Below are positions 48,082 through 60,699 of a stretch of DNA of 64,000 nucleotides, in pieces. The stretch is from NCBI GenBank assembly GCA_905183005.1, contig CAJJDO010000031.1, forward strand, positions 567,237 to 631,236. The letters run 5' to 3'. The notes under the pieces were generated by a model that ran no database searches, was not told the DNA's origin, and saw only the letters and a program-made list of their open reading frames with translations. This DNA is from Paramecium pentaurelia. Its lineage: Eukaryota; Ciliophora; Oligohymenophorea; Peniculida; Parameciidae. The translations under genes were made by a program, and so were the position numbers. The first letter of the stretch is position 1, and each line of letters opens with the position of its first letter.

Positions 48082-48640
48082 ATAATTATTATTATAATGA
48101 AGGAAAATTTTATATTATTTCGAAAGAAATTTGTTTCAGGTGAATTAAATGGCAAGAGAATTAATTATATACTAATGAAAAATTCTTCTAATCCTAACCA
48201 TACAAAAAAGAATGGCTAGTCTTTCAAAAATAATGTTATATATAGGAGATATATTAGATATTATAACTTCATAAATTTTTATCCTTCATATTATCATCTT
48301 TTATGTTTTTAGAGATAACTGCTGTTAATTAAAATTATAATGAATTAATGGTTTATGTTTTCTTTAAATGTTCTAATTTACAACTAAACCTTTAAAAATT
48401 TACAAATCGATGTTATGTAATTTTAACTTTTGGTCATATTCTTGGAAAAATCATTATTTTTTTTGCCCTTTATTTTTCATACTAATCTAATTTACATCTT
48501 TGATTATTTTTCCATTTAATGATAAAATAGGTTTATATTTTTCTTTCTCCTTTAATCTTTTTTTTTACTTATTATATATTTATAAAGAATAACATTATAA
48601 TCTTCATAATAAAATAATTAATCAAATTCTCATTAATTAT
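48082..48640. other. Intergenic region
   Basis: 560 bp of AT-rich sequence between the PIKfyve start and the end of the next minus-strand gene. No sustained frame. It must contain the PIKfyve promoter. Confidence 0.4.
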
Positions 48641-49827
48641 TCAGCTTCGTCCACTTCTTGTGTTATATGATTTGCTTTTATTTGAATCGAGTGAATTTTT
48701 TGTTAAAGGCAAAGTATTACTCATAGTATTGAAATTTGTTTAAACAAAACCTTATTGGTTATTATTAAGGATATTCGAAAATGGGTTAGAATTTGTAAAG
48801 TTATTAAAAATATTTGGATTTGTCAAAAAATTTTAATTTTGAATATTAAAAGGTTTCTGCAAATTGTTGTATTATGGTTGAATTATGCTCTCATCTACTT
48901 GCTGGAATAATTTTGTAAAGTCTAAGTTGAATTTTTATTCAATTTATTTTTGGTTATCTTAGAGAGAATTTATTTTCACCTCCTTTTATTTTTATTCTTC
49001 TAATAATCTTTTTTTTTATTTATCTACAATTGGATCAATTAGAGGGATTTCTGATAGTTAAGGCTCGATTTGTTTAAGCTAAAGCGTTTATAATTTGATG
49101 TCATACACCTGTTTATAATAAAATATACATAATGTGATCTTTGTTCGTTTATTTCTTTAAAATAAAATGATTTGCTTTTTGAAATTATACCAACATTTTT
49201 ACTAAAAGAAAAAAATGATTTAAACTCTGCTGTGTCATTATTTTTAATTAACTTTTATTGGTTTGAATAAATTTGATTGATGAAGTGCTTTTAAGATTCC
49301 AATGAAATTTAAATGTTTTATTCAAAAAACCTTAAATTTTTATTTTTTCCATAAACAAATTATATTGAGGAATATTATAAACTTTATGAAAAACTGAAGA
49401 TGCTTAAAGTTTATAGAATTGTCATGATACCCTTCATTTATTCGGATGAATCAAATTAATGAATTTGAAAATGGCTCACTACAGATTTTATTTTATTTTA
49501 AACTTTATAATTCGATTCTTGAACACTTTCATTATCAAATAAAGTTTATCTCTTGATACTTGATAAAGGGTCTGTGACATTATCACATAAATCCTAAAAA
49601 CTTCCATGATCACCATCTATTCGACTAATTTCTTAAGAGTTCCCAAATATTTTTGGATTTGTTTCCCTTATATTATCATTGCTTTAATCATGGTTGGGAT
49701 AATTTTCCAAAGCTTAATTAAAAGAGTAAGCTCTCTCAAGTTTTCCAATTCCTGTATCGAATTAATCAGCTTTATTATAAATTTGTTGACCAAGTTAATT
49801 TGGTAATGTTCTTTCAAAATTTTTCAT
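48641..49827 (-). CDS. Asn/Gln-rich protein of unknown function
   Basis: ATG 49827 to TGA 48641 with one very short intron of 20 nt (about 49115-49134) gives 388 residues. It begins MKNFERTLPNQLGQQIYNKA. Its C-terminal part is low complexity with Asn-Phe and Asn-Pro-Phe motifs (NIFNNFTNSNPFSNILNNN), ending SKSYNTRSGRS. A helical stretch (DKQKKRLLEEQKQKEVKI) lies in the middle. NPF motifs could bind EH domains in endocytosis, and the Phe/Asn pattern is loosely nucleoporin-like, but neither is established. It is the last gene of the dense region. Confidence 0.65.
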
Positions 49828-51810
49828 AGTTAAATTCAAATTAAATTAAAAATAATGTAAAATATTTATTGCTTCTTTATAGATCATTAAAAAATACGCC
49901 AACTAGAACCTAAAAATAGTAAAAAATACAGAAAAATTAATGCAATAAATACTGTAATTCGATCATAAAAATTATTTCACTTTTCGAGCATTAATTTCAA
50001 ACTTTTCTTGATAAATTTTGGTAACATGAAGTATAGTTCTATATCTTAACTTAGTCTTTGCAATCAAATTAATTTTGTTTTTGATTTTTACATATCTCAC
50101 TTATTTACAAACTATTCAGATTTCCCCTAATTTCTTAATATACTTACTATATATTTTAAGAATGTTTTTATTTAATGAAAAAGATCTTTGCATTGATTTA
50201 TTAAATCTATTTTATACTTAATAATATTCTTAATTATGTATTATTTTCTTTTTAGTCATTTGTATTTGGTCCAATATAATAGTTTTATTTTTTATGAGCT
50301 TGTATCATTTTTCAAACAACATATTATTAGATTATCAAATCGAATTATTCAATTTTCATATATTGGTGTTGTAATCCTTAACTTGTAATTTCTATGTAAT
50401 GCATAATCATTGAAATTAAATACTCAAAGATATACACTTAATAATTAAATTACACTAATTTAGAAAAGATTACACATCAAGATTTTTTTTTATATCAATT
50501 TTCGATTCAAATTTTATAAAAGGATTAAAGTTCCAATAAAGACCAAAAGTCAGTATTAGAGTGTCTGTTTTAATAATATCAAGAATGTATGAGGAAAATT
50601 AATCAATTTATAGATTAAGCCAAAATAGAAAAGGAAAAATAAATTGTAGATGATTTAAGAAAAAAAAATAAAGTACCAAAAATATTTTGGGTAAATGAAG
50701 TAAACAAAATTGTAATTTAAAATTATTTTAAACCTAATGAGCGTCTGAGATTGTAGGCAATAGACAAAAGAAATTAATGATATATATGTATGAATTTAAG
50801 AAAATGAATTTTTTATAGGTAAATAATTACAAAATTGTATCGAAATTTTTTTAAAGTGCTTTTTAAAAAATTATTCCTACATAAAAAGATTTTTTTTATT
50901 TTTTTAAGTGATTTAATTTTATTGTTTTTTTTTATCTACTATTTTCTTGTATTTATCTTTAACTTTCAGGATGGTTTATAAATCTTATAACTACAAACCT
51001 TTATACAAAAAGTGTCATAATAAAAATTAATAAAACAAATTATTTAAAAAATTATCAAATCATAATAATAACTTGTTTTTTGATAAAAGTCTTAATCATC
51101 ATTATTTTGTATATTTAAAAATCTGCTTTAAATCATTAAAATAGTGAGAAAGAAATCAGTCATAATTTTGAAATTTCACTGTATTAATTTTATATTAAAT
51201 TTGATATCATTTAAGGATAATTAAGTCATTTTATAAGTTAACAATAAAAGAATTAATTCTATAATGAAAATTTATAAAAATTAATACACCCATTTTAAGA
51301 AATTAAATATAAAAATATCTACCATTTTCAGTTTTTTTAATTCTGATATTATAGAGAAATTTATAAAATGCTAACGAAATTATTAATTTTGCAACATCAT
51401 CAAACCAAAAAACCTCTATCCTAAATTTTATTTATATTTATTATCTTTTTCTTGTATAAAGTTAAGAAGCTAGACTTCAAGTTATAGAACGCAGTGCTAT
51501 GGGATAAAAATAAATTATATGCTGCACTACTAAGTATATTTCTTCCAGGTGATGAGATATTCAGTTCATAACAAATCAATTTTATATATTAGCTTTTTAT
51601 AAAATTAATATCAAATTTTACAGAGAAAAATAATATAAAGAGCTTGAATAAATTAGAATATATATTGATGAAATGATAAGTCTTTAAGGGAAAACTTAAA
51701 TAATATCAAAATTATTCACAGTTTTATAAACAGTCCAAAATTTGTCCTGTATCATTTTTTTCTATTTGACTATAAAACCATTGCGATATTTTATAATTAA
51801 TTTATTTTAA
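49828..51810. other. Long non-coding AT-rich stretch
   Basis: Nearly 2 kb with no coding frame that I can support on either strand. Stops in the ciliate code are frequent, and homopolymer A and T runs are common. It marks the switch from a gene-dense to a gene-poor region. Confidence 0.5.
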
Positions 51811-52587
51811 ATGGTAGGGGTTTCCTTTATTAAAATTTTATTTATGCACCCTATTTTGCTATATGAGGGTTGTAAATAACACCCTGGAGCTGATTGCATC
51901 AGCAATGGATGGACTAATGGAAATCGTGTATTTGATTGTGCAGGAACACTTTATATTGGGGATTATACAGGAGGATAATAGGTATCAAAAACATTTTCTT
52001 GTTTGCCAGATAGAAAACTAATATTTTCATTTACTATTGCTAAATTTGATTCTTGGGATTGGGAATTTGTTTCTGTTTACAGAGATAATTTACTTCTTGG
52101 CTAAATTTCTTATGGTCCTTATCAAGGAGAATAAGTCTGCCGATTGTCTTATTTCCCAGAAATATTTGAGAAGAAATCATTTTCATTTTCATCACCAATT
52201 GGAAAAAATAGTTTTCAATTACTATTAGAGGATAATTTGTAAGCACATGATGAAGGTAATTAATAATTTATTTGTAGAATCTTGGGGATTTAGAGATATA
52301 AAATTATAAATTTTGAATCCTTGTGTTGATTTCTATAGTGAGTGCAACTTTTAGGGAGATCTATGGAGAATATGTGCTGGAAATTAGACTCTTTTTGCTA
52401 AATTTGTTCCTTTTAAAATAAAATCCATAAATATTTTGAAAGGGATTAGAGTTTAAATGAAAGATAATCGATTTAAGGGAGGAAATTTATAAACATATAG
52501 TTCAAATCAGACATGTTTAGATGATTTTAATGTAATTTATTCTTGTCAATTATATTTTAGTTTCCCAAATATTAAAAAGAGCTATGA
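51811..52587 (+). CDS. Secreted cysteine-containing protein, beta/gamma-crystallin-like C-terminus
   Basis: ATG 51811 to TGA 52587 with two introns (52256-52277, 22 nt; 52532-52560, 29 nt) gives 241 residues. The N-terminus is signal-like (VSFIKILFMHPILLYEG), followed by cysteines and aromatic residues (CISNGWTNGNRVFDC, FDSWDWEFVSVYRDN). The last ~75 residues, with FYSECNFQGDLWRICAG, then SINILKGIRVQM and FKGGNLQTYSSNQTCL, recall Greek-key crystallin-type repeats. Ciliates encode many such secreted proteins of unknown role. It is the only intact gene right of 49.8 kb. The second intron is just upstream of a duplicated contig overlap (from 52597). Confidence 0.65.
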
Positions 52588-52596
52588 ATATGTTAT

Positions 52597-53833
52597 CTTT
52601 ATATATATTATCATTAAAACAACTTTATCAACAAAAATGAAATTCTTCAATCATATTTTTTTAAGAACATTGTATTCCAAAATAGATATTACAATTATCT
52701 ATAAAATTTAAAATCGTTTTTTAAAATAAACTTAAAAAAAATAAAAGTAAAAATTAAAATCGAGATAAAATTCAAAGATATCACTAAATTCGAATTATAG
52801 ATTCAGAATTAATCTTGCAAGGATTAATAAAATACAATAATATTATTTTAGTACAGCAGTCACAAAATTCTTATGCAATCAATACCCTTATTTTTTTAGG
52901 TTATTACAGGCAATCATTAACTGGTAAGCATATAATAAAAAATAATAAAAAAAAAGGTAAATTGGGTGGTATCTTTTGAATTTATAAAATTATCGTCTAA
53001 AGCATTATTAAAATTCCTAATGTTGAAATTAAAATTAAATTAAGTTGAAAACATACAATTTTGTTCGAATGATGATTATTCATAGCAAAACATGAGTGAA
53101 AAGCCCTATATACTCACTTTGAAGAAATTAAGATATTTAAATGAATTGAATAATAATTATTGTAGTTTATATTTTTGATATTCAAGGATTTTATATTCAA
53201 TTAAGTAACAGGATTAATTCAATTATAATTAGATCATATTAATTGTATAGTTATTTCAGAAAATAACAAAATATAATTTATATGCTAAATGGGGTCGGTT
53301 GCTCTGAATAATTAAAGGATTTGATTTGGAAAATCAATCTATTTAAATATAAGTGTTAATTCAAAATCAATTTTTTGGAAAACGAAATTAAATATATTTC
53401 CCATTTATAAACTCTTCTTTTCATGATATATTGGAGAAATATCTTATTCATTTTATCTAATTTAAACATCCTATTTTCTTACTTTCTTTCCATCTAAATA
53501 ATTTAGATCAAAGTGATTTAACAAAATTTTAATGGAAAATTAATAGGATATATTTTTATATTGAATATATTAAATAGGCATATTTTTTGATTCAATATAA
53601 ATAAATATATCATATCATAGACAGAATTTAAAATTTGTTATTGTTTGTGCTATGTACTTAAATTTCCTTTATTTATTTATCAACGTTACTGACCTTAACA
53701 CTTATATTTGTATAAATATATTATAAATATAAAAATAACTAGCAGATCAGAGTTTACAAAAAGATTATACAATATTGCCTTTTTACAGACAAAAATAAAC
53801 CTTTATATTTAATTTTTATTAATAATCATAGTT
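52597..53833. repeat. Contig-overlap duplicate, first copy (52.6 kb)
   Basis: These 1237 bp reappear after the N as 53835-55071 with no difference that I could find. The content is AT-rich and I see no gene in it. Confidence 0.85.
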
Positions 53834-53834
53834 N
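53834..53834. other. Single-N scaffold junction 3
   Basis: One unknown base between identical 1.24-kb segments. Confidence 0.9.
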
Positions 53835-55071
53835 CTTTATATATATTATCATTAAAACAACTTTATCAACAAAAATGAAATTCTTCAATCATATTTTTTT
53901 AAGAACATTGTATTCCAAAATAGATATTACAATTATCTATAAAATTTAAAATCGTTTTTTAAAATAAACTTAAAAAAAATAAAAGTAAAAATTAAAATCG
54001 AGATAAAATTCAAAGATATCACTAAATTCGAATTATAGATTCAGAATTAATCTTGCAAGGATTAATAAAATACAATAATATTATTTTAGTACAGCAGTCA
54101 CAAAATTCTTATGCAATCAATACCCTTATTTTTTTAGGTTATTACAGGCAATCATTAACTGGTAAGCATATAATAAAAAATAATAAAAAAAAAGGTAAAT
54201 TGGGTGGTATCTTTTGAATTTATAAAATTATCGTCTAAAGCATTATTAAAATTCCTAATGTTGAAATTAAAATTAAATTAAGTTGAAAACATACAATTTT
54301 GTTCGAATGATGATTATTCATAGCAAAACATGAGTGAAAAGCCCTATATACTCACTTTGAAGAAATTAAGATATTTAAATGAATTGAATAATAATTATTG
54401 TAGTTTATATTTTTGATATTCAAGGATTTTATATTCAATTAAGTAACAGGATTAATTCAATTATAATTAGATCATATTAATTGTATAGTTATTTCAGAAA
54501 ATAACAAAATATAATTTATATGCTAAATGGGGTCGGTTGCTCTGAATAATTAAAGGATTTGATTTGGAAAATCAATCTATTTAAATATAAGTGTTAATTC
54601 AAAATCAATTTTTTGGAAAACGAAATTAAATATATTTCCCATTTATAAACTCTTCTTTTCATGATATATTGGAGAAATATCTTATTCATTTTATCTAATT
54701 TAAACATCCTATTTTCTTACTTTCTTTCCATCTAAATAATTTAGATCAAAGTGATTTAACAAAATTTTAATGGAAAATTAATAGGATATATTTTTATATT
54801 GAATATATTAAATAGGCATATTTTTTGATTCAATATAAATAAATATATCATATCATAGACAGAATTTAAAATTTGTTATTGTTTGTGCTATGTACTTAAA
54901 TTTCCTTTATTTATTTATCAACGTTACTGACCTTAACACTTATATTTGTATAAATATATTATAAATATAAAAATAACTAGCAGATCAGAGTTTACAAAAA
55001 GATTATACAATATTGCCTTTTTACAGACAAAAATAAACCTTTATATTTAATTTTTATTAATAATCATAGTT
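53835..55071. repeat. Contig-overlap duplicate, second copy (53.8 kb)
   Basis: Repeats 52597-53833. After 55071 the sequence continues into new DNA (tatattctttataattcaac), showing that the two contigs overlap end to start. Confidence 0.85.
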
Positions 55072-56418
55072 ATATTCTTTATAATTCAACATTAATTCTG
55101 CTGATTCTTAAACCATTTCTATACAATCCTTGCAATCTATGATATTAAAAATTTGGCAAAAATTCATTATACCCTTCAGAAGTATTGGTTTATCAAGCTT
55201 TTATTAGTTTTTAAGCATATTTTAAAATTTTTAAGATTTACTTTCTTTTTTATCAAATCTATATTTAAAGTGAACTTTACTATATTTCTATCTTCAAAAA
55301 GTTTTGTTCTTCTCTAAAAATTTTCATTTAACTTAAACCTTCTTTCAGCTTTTTTTCTATTCTTAACTATTTCTTAGGTACATAATTTATCAAACAATTT
55401 ATCACCATTGAAAAACTTATTTACAAATGAAGATTTCAAAAAGAAAAAATGATTCATGAATAAAAATTACCTTTTAGATATAGTTCGATTCTCAAAAATC
55501 GATCCGTCCTCTTTTCGGCAATTTATTTAAGTATTCTTTTTTTCAGTTTGAATACTCCCTAAATTTCTGGGATATTCGTATATATATTGATTTTTAAATC
55601 GAATTAATGCATTCACTTAATTCATACTTTTACAATAATATAAAATTAAATTCATAAATTCTTCTGGCTATAATCTATGAAAATTAGTTGTTTTAATCTT
55701 GCTTATTAATCTGGTTAAGGATGATTAATATTAATTTTTGCTGCCTTAAGCTAATCAGCCGATAACTAGAATTGAACGAAAATCTAATTATGAATTCAGC
55801 TATTAATTTATTATAAGAATTCCTATTTCATCGTTCTTTAAAGTAATTTTATATGTCTATTTCTTAAATTAAAATAGAATGATATTTTTTCATTATAAAA
55901 ATAATATATGTTATTTTCATAGGATTATTTCTTAAATGTTGCTTGCAGTTGTCTTGTGAGTTTAGTAATCTTCCGATATTTAAATATTGTTTTAATAAAT
56001 TAAGGAATTTATAAAAAACACAAATTCTTGCTAATTCTATAGATTACAAACCTCGTAGAAGTCCTTTGAAAATTTCATTTGAATAATCAGTAAAATGGAA
56101 AATTTTAATTATTATTCAATAATATTCTTTAAAGACTTGGATCCAAATATCTCAAATTCTTTATATAATTACTCTTCGAAACTAAACAAAAAATCAAATA
56201 ATAAATAATCTGTTTGGTCAAACCATATTTCAATAAAAACCTGTTTGAAAAAATATCAATTCAATTCAATAAATATAAATATTGTTTATTTTATAAACTT
56301 ACAAAAATTATAAATTTAGATTCTAAATTAGAATATTTTCAAGCTATAACAATAAAAAATTCGTATTCTGACGAGCACGAAGTTTAGCCACGAGCGAAGC
56401 GAGGGCGGCCTGATTTGG
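55069..56418. repeat. Contig-overlap duplicate, first copy (55.1 kb), ending in GC-rich motif
   Basis: 1350 bp that recur as 56420-57769. A minus-strand stretch within it (about 55,140-55,430) is open for about 95 codons (KLCTQEIVKNRKKAERRF) and could be a gene remnant, but I could not extend it. The last ~48 bp are GC-rich (see the separate entry). Confidence 0.8.
56371..56418. other. GC-rich 48-bp motif at contig end, copy 1
   Basis: The block starting cgagcacgaagtttagccac and containing cgagcgaagcgagggcggcc has a GC content far above its AT-rich surroundings. It lies exactly at a contig end. The core contains the near-palindrome gcgaagcg. It is not coding in context. It may be foreign or an adapter or repeat sequence. 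Confidence 0.7.
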
Positions 56419-56419
56419 N
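56419..56419. other. Single-N scaffold junction 4
   Basis: One unknown base directly after the GC-rich motif. Confidence 0.9.
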
Positions 56420-57769
56420 GTTATATTCTTTATAATTCAACATTAATTCTGCTGATTCTTAAACCATTTCTATACAATCCTTGCAATCTATGATATTAAA
56501 AATTTGGCAAAAATTCATTATACCCTTCAGAAGTATTGGTTTATCAAGCTTTTATTAGTTTTTAAGCATATTTTAAAATTTTTAAGATTTACTTTCTTTT
56601 TTATCAAATCTATATTTAAAGTGAACTTTACTATATTTCTATCTTCAAAAAGTTTTGTTCTTCTCTAAAAATTTTCATTTAACTTAAACCTTCTTTCAGC
56701 TTTTTTTCTATTCTTAACTATTTCTTAGGTACATAATTTATCAAACAATTTATCACCATTGAAAAACTTATTTACAAATGAAGATTTCAAAAAGAAAAAA
56801 TGATTCATGAATAAAAATTACCTTTTAGATATAGTTCGATTCTCAAAAATCGATCCGTCCTCTTTTCGGCAATTTATTTAAGTATTCTTTTTTTCAGTTT
56901 GAATACTCCCTAAATTTCTGGGATATTCGTATATATATTGATTTTTAAATCGAATTAATGCATTCACTTAATTCATACTTTTACAATAATATAAAATTAA
57001 ATTCATAAATTCTTCTGGCTATAATCTATGAAAATTAGTTGTTTTAATCTTGCTTATTAATCTGGTTAAGGATGATTAATATTAATTTTTGCTGCCTTAA
57101 GCTAATCAGCCGATAACTAGAATTGAACGAAAATCTAATTATGAATTCAGCTATTAATTTATTATAAGAATTCCTATTTCATCGTTCTTTAAAGTAATTT
57201 TATATGTCTATTTCTTAAATTAAAATAGAATGATATTTTTTCATTATAAAAATAATATATGTTATTTTCATAGGATTATTTCTTAAATGTTGCTTGCAGT
57301 TGTCTTGTGAGTTTAGTAATCTTCCGATATTTAAATATTGTTTTAATAAATTAAGGAATTTATAAAAAACACAAATTCTTGCTAATTCTATAGATTACAA
57401 ACCTCGTAGAAGTCCTTTGAAAATTTCATTTGAATAATCAGTAAAATGGAAAATTTTAATTATTATTCAATAATATTCTTTAAAGACTTGGATCCAAATA
57501 TCTCAAATTCTTTATATAATTACTCTTCGAAACTAAACAAAAAATCAAATAATAAATAATCTGTTTGGTCAAACCATATTTCAATAAAAACCTGTTTGAA
57601 AAAATATCAATTCAATTCAATAAATATAAATATTGTTTATTTTATAAACTTACAAAAATTATAAATTTAGATTCTAAATTAGAATATTTTCAAGCTATAA
57701 CAATAAAAAATTCGTATTCTGACGAGCACGAAGTTTAGCCACGAGCGAAGCGAGGGCGGCCTGATTTGG
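56420..57769. repeat. Contig-overlap duplicate, second copy (56.4 kb)
   Basis: Repeats 55069-56418 including the GC-rich motif (57722-57769), then continues into new sequence (taacttttcc...). The motif is therefore present inside a contig too, and not only at an end. Confidence 0.85.
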
Positions 57770-57999
57770 TAACTTTTCCATATATTTTTCTTCAGAACAT
57801 TGAGAATCAATATCAATTTGAAAACTAATATTTATTGGTGAGGGTAATATTAATTGTTTTTATTGGATTCTGTTTAATTCTAAAATCTCTCTATTTTTCA
57901 TTTTTAGGATAAAAAATAATAAAAGTGTTAGCATAGTTAAGATCTAATTTGCTTAGATCTTTAGGCACTCGTAATTTTTAATTCTTAAGCATTTTATTT

Positions 58000-60540
58000 G
58001 TTGCTAGGAATAAAAAGTTAATTAAATTGCTTACAATTTTAAATTTATTTTTTCTTTCTATTTCTCCAACTCAAATTGTTTATTAAATGATTTTTAATTT
58101 GCCTTCACATATTTTTAATGCATTAACAATATCTATGTTGCTGCAATACTAATCATTTTGATTTATCAGAAAAGATTAATTTAATTTATAAAACGATTGA
58201 ATAGTTTTCTATAACTATTTTATTAGAGTCAAATGACAATTTACGAATAACTATTTATTTACTTTAGGAACTTAGCAATTGGAGAAGTGTAGATACAAAT
58301 AATCCTTGATTTTAAAACTAATTTAGTATTCTATACAATCCCAATTAGTCATTCCATTATAAGCTATATTTCATCTATAATTTAGAATATATTTAATCTT
58401 GTTTATTTATACAATTTCTATCAGGACAATCATAAATGGATTGTCCTTAACTTTAATAATAGGGCATTTATTTAAACCTTCTCAATTAACCAGAGCTATA
58501 ATTATACACAAATTATAACAGCTTGCTTACACTTTTTATTCTCCAAAATGTTGAAAAAATATAATTTTTATATTTTTCCCTATAATAGAGAAAATATGTA
58601 AAGAAATTAAAGAGTAGAATTAATTATAACACATTAAATACATTTCCCAATCAAAATAAGTAATTTATTATTCTTAAAATAGAATTAGTTGATTAAGCAA
58701 GGCTACAATTTTAAATAATATCTCAGTCGATGATATTTACTATTATTTTTTTTGAAAAATCTCTTCACACAAACACAATACGAGACCTTTCTGCTTTAAT
58801 GCACAAATTATTTAAGCTGGTTTTTTTCTATATAAATGCTACATTGAATCAAAAATATTTTTAACATGATTATAATCATCTCCTTTCCTTAATAATACTT
58901 ATCCTAAATATTAGTTGATTGCTTCTGATTGGCCATTCGTGGATTAGAAGTGCATTCTACTTCCAACATATAATGAGAATTCTATGGCGAAAAAATTATT
59001 GCATTTATCCCATGATTAAGAATCTTTTTCACCTATTGATCATTGATCCCATACATATGTAGCTTATTCTTTCTTTGAATATCAAAAATATACAAAGAGT
59101 CACTTGAAAATTTTATTAGTATATTGTTTTTGAAATAATCAAATTACTAAATCCTATCAAACACTACTTAGTTCTATCTCCTCAGAATTAACTCATTGAA
59201 GATTTTTTATTGGTACTCTGAATAATTTATTCTTAGCATTAAGATTATGTCCATCAATCCATTTGTACTATCCACTGTATTAAAGTGGTAATTGTAGTTT
59301 ATTATCGTCACCAAATTTTCTTTACAGTAATTAATCTCAAAATTATCTTTATTCTGAATCCTTTATGATTTGATTTAACTCTAATAGAATGAATATTATA
59401 TGGACTTGGGTTCTTTCTTACATAATTATTAATTGTATCCATCTTATCAATATCAGTATAGATTGTTTTGAGAATGATATCAATCTAAAAATTCATTAAA
59501 TCCTAAGTATTCCTTGTCATCATAACTGGATGTATTTTCATCAGCCCGATATGATTAAGAAACAAATGTCCAGAGTACCAAGAAGAATTCTTACTCCTTA
59601 TTATTCTCTTTAGATAGGCACTGAAATCTCATCCATAATCCATATTCTTCAAAATGGCAAGTCACCTTATTTTTCATCTCTTTCAATTATTGGCTTATCA
59701 TTTTCAAAATGATTCTCCAACGCTTAGTCCTTTTACATTTCTTTTGGATTGAAATCACCTTTTCTATGAGTTCAATAGTTATGTTTATGTCTTTCTACTA
59801 ATACAAAGAATTAAGGTGCAAAGTAATTGTTGATATTGTTATACTTCAAACTATATTTCTACATCTGTTGAAGATGATTTGTTGGTAACTCTCAATAAGT
59901 TGTGCCAAGCTTCTCGTGCAGTTAGTACCTATTTAAACCATCCATCTATTGCATATCCATGTGGAATCTTATGCTTTCAACAGGATCTGTTTCTTTTATC
60001 TCTAACAATCTAATAATCAATAAGAACTGAATTAGCTATAACAAATGAATTTAGTGTTCCTATCTTTTCTAATTGTGGTTTTAATCTATTAGGAGAATCA
60101 ATGAATGCTCCAAGTGAAACACTGAATGTGGCTTAAGGAATAATATCATCAATTCCTGGATATTGTACACCAACATTACCAACTAAAATAAATTTGAGTC
60201 TTGTTCCTGGGTGAGTAACATAATGATGAATAGCTTTGCTTTCATCATTTCGATATTTAATAATTCTTACTGCTCTAGCTTTGACATTGCTGTAAGAATA
60301 ATAGATATATGGCCATAATCCTTCAAAATTGGGATCAATATTTTTGATAACTTTCATTAATCTTTCAAGATAACCAAAATCCATATCCATATTATTTAAA
60401 TTAAAGATCTGATTTAGCTACTTAGGCAAAAACTGGTTTAACTCAGTTGGCAGCATTTGTTAAAACTGTATTATCAGCATCTTTGGGAAAGTCTAAATTT
60501 TGATTCGATTAAGTCTAATGAAAATTTATAAAAATTTATT
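58000..60540 (-). pseudogene. Decayed LamG-like/large secreted-type gene
   Basis: Minus-strand coding fragments are strung together in changing phases. They include QYGYGFWL (about 60,390), then LERLMKVIKNIDPNFEGLW to about 60,133, ETDPVESIRFHMDMQQMDG (about 59,960), a block with VTCHFEEYGLWMRFQC (about 59,650) and NGQSEAINQYLGQVLLRKG (about 58,900). YGYGFWL next to a jelly-roll-like stretch recalls large ciliate LamG proteins. Joining the blocks would need several one-base shifts and passes several TGA codons that GT-AG micro-introns do not explain. I call it a pseudogene. Many unusual introns are the alternative. Confidence 0.5.
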
Positions 60541-60699
60541 TATTGTTTTCAGGTATAATATGCCAAATCTCTTAAATAATCATATTAAAGTTTCATAAAA
60601 TTAATATCTAATAATAAAAATTCCATAGAAAGTCAACATATTCGAAATTCATAATTAATTAAAAATATCAAATATAGAAAAATGATTTGATTTTCTTTA

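Noticed and set aside
58000..60540. A gene using UGA as tryptophan
   Set aside because: Some TGA codons would fit Trp, but frame shifts occur too, and intact genes in the window use TGG for Trp and TGA as stop. Decay explains both features.
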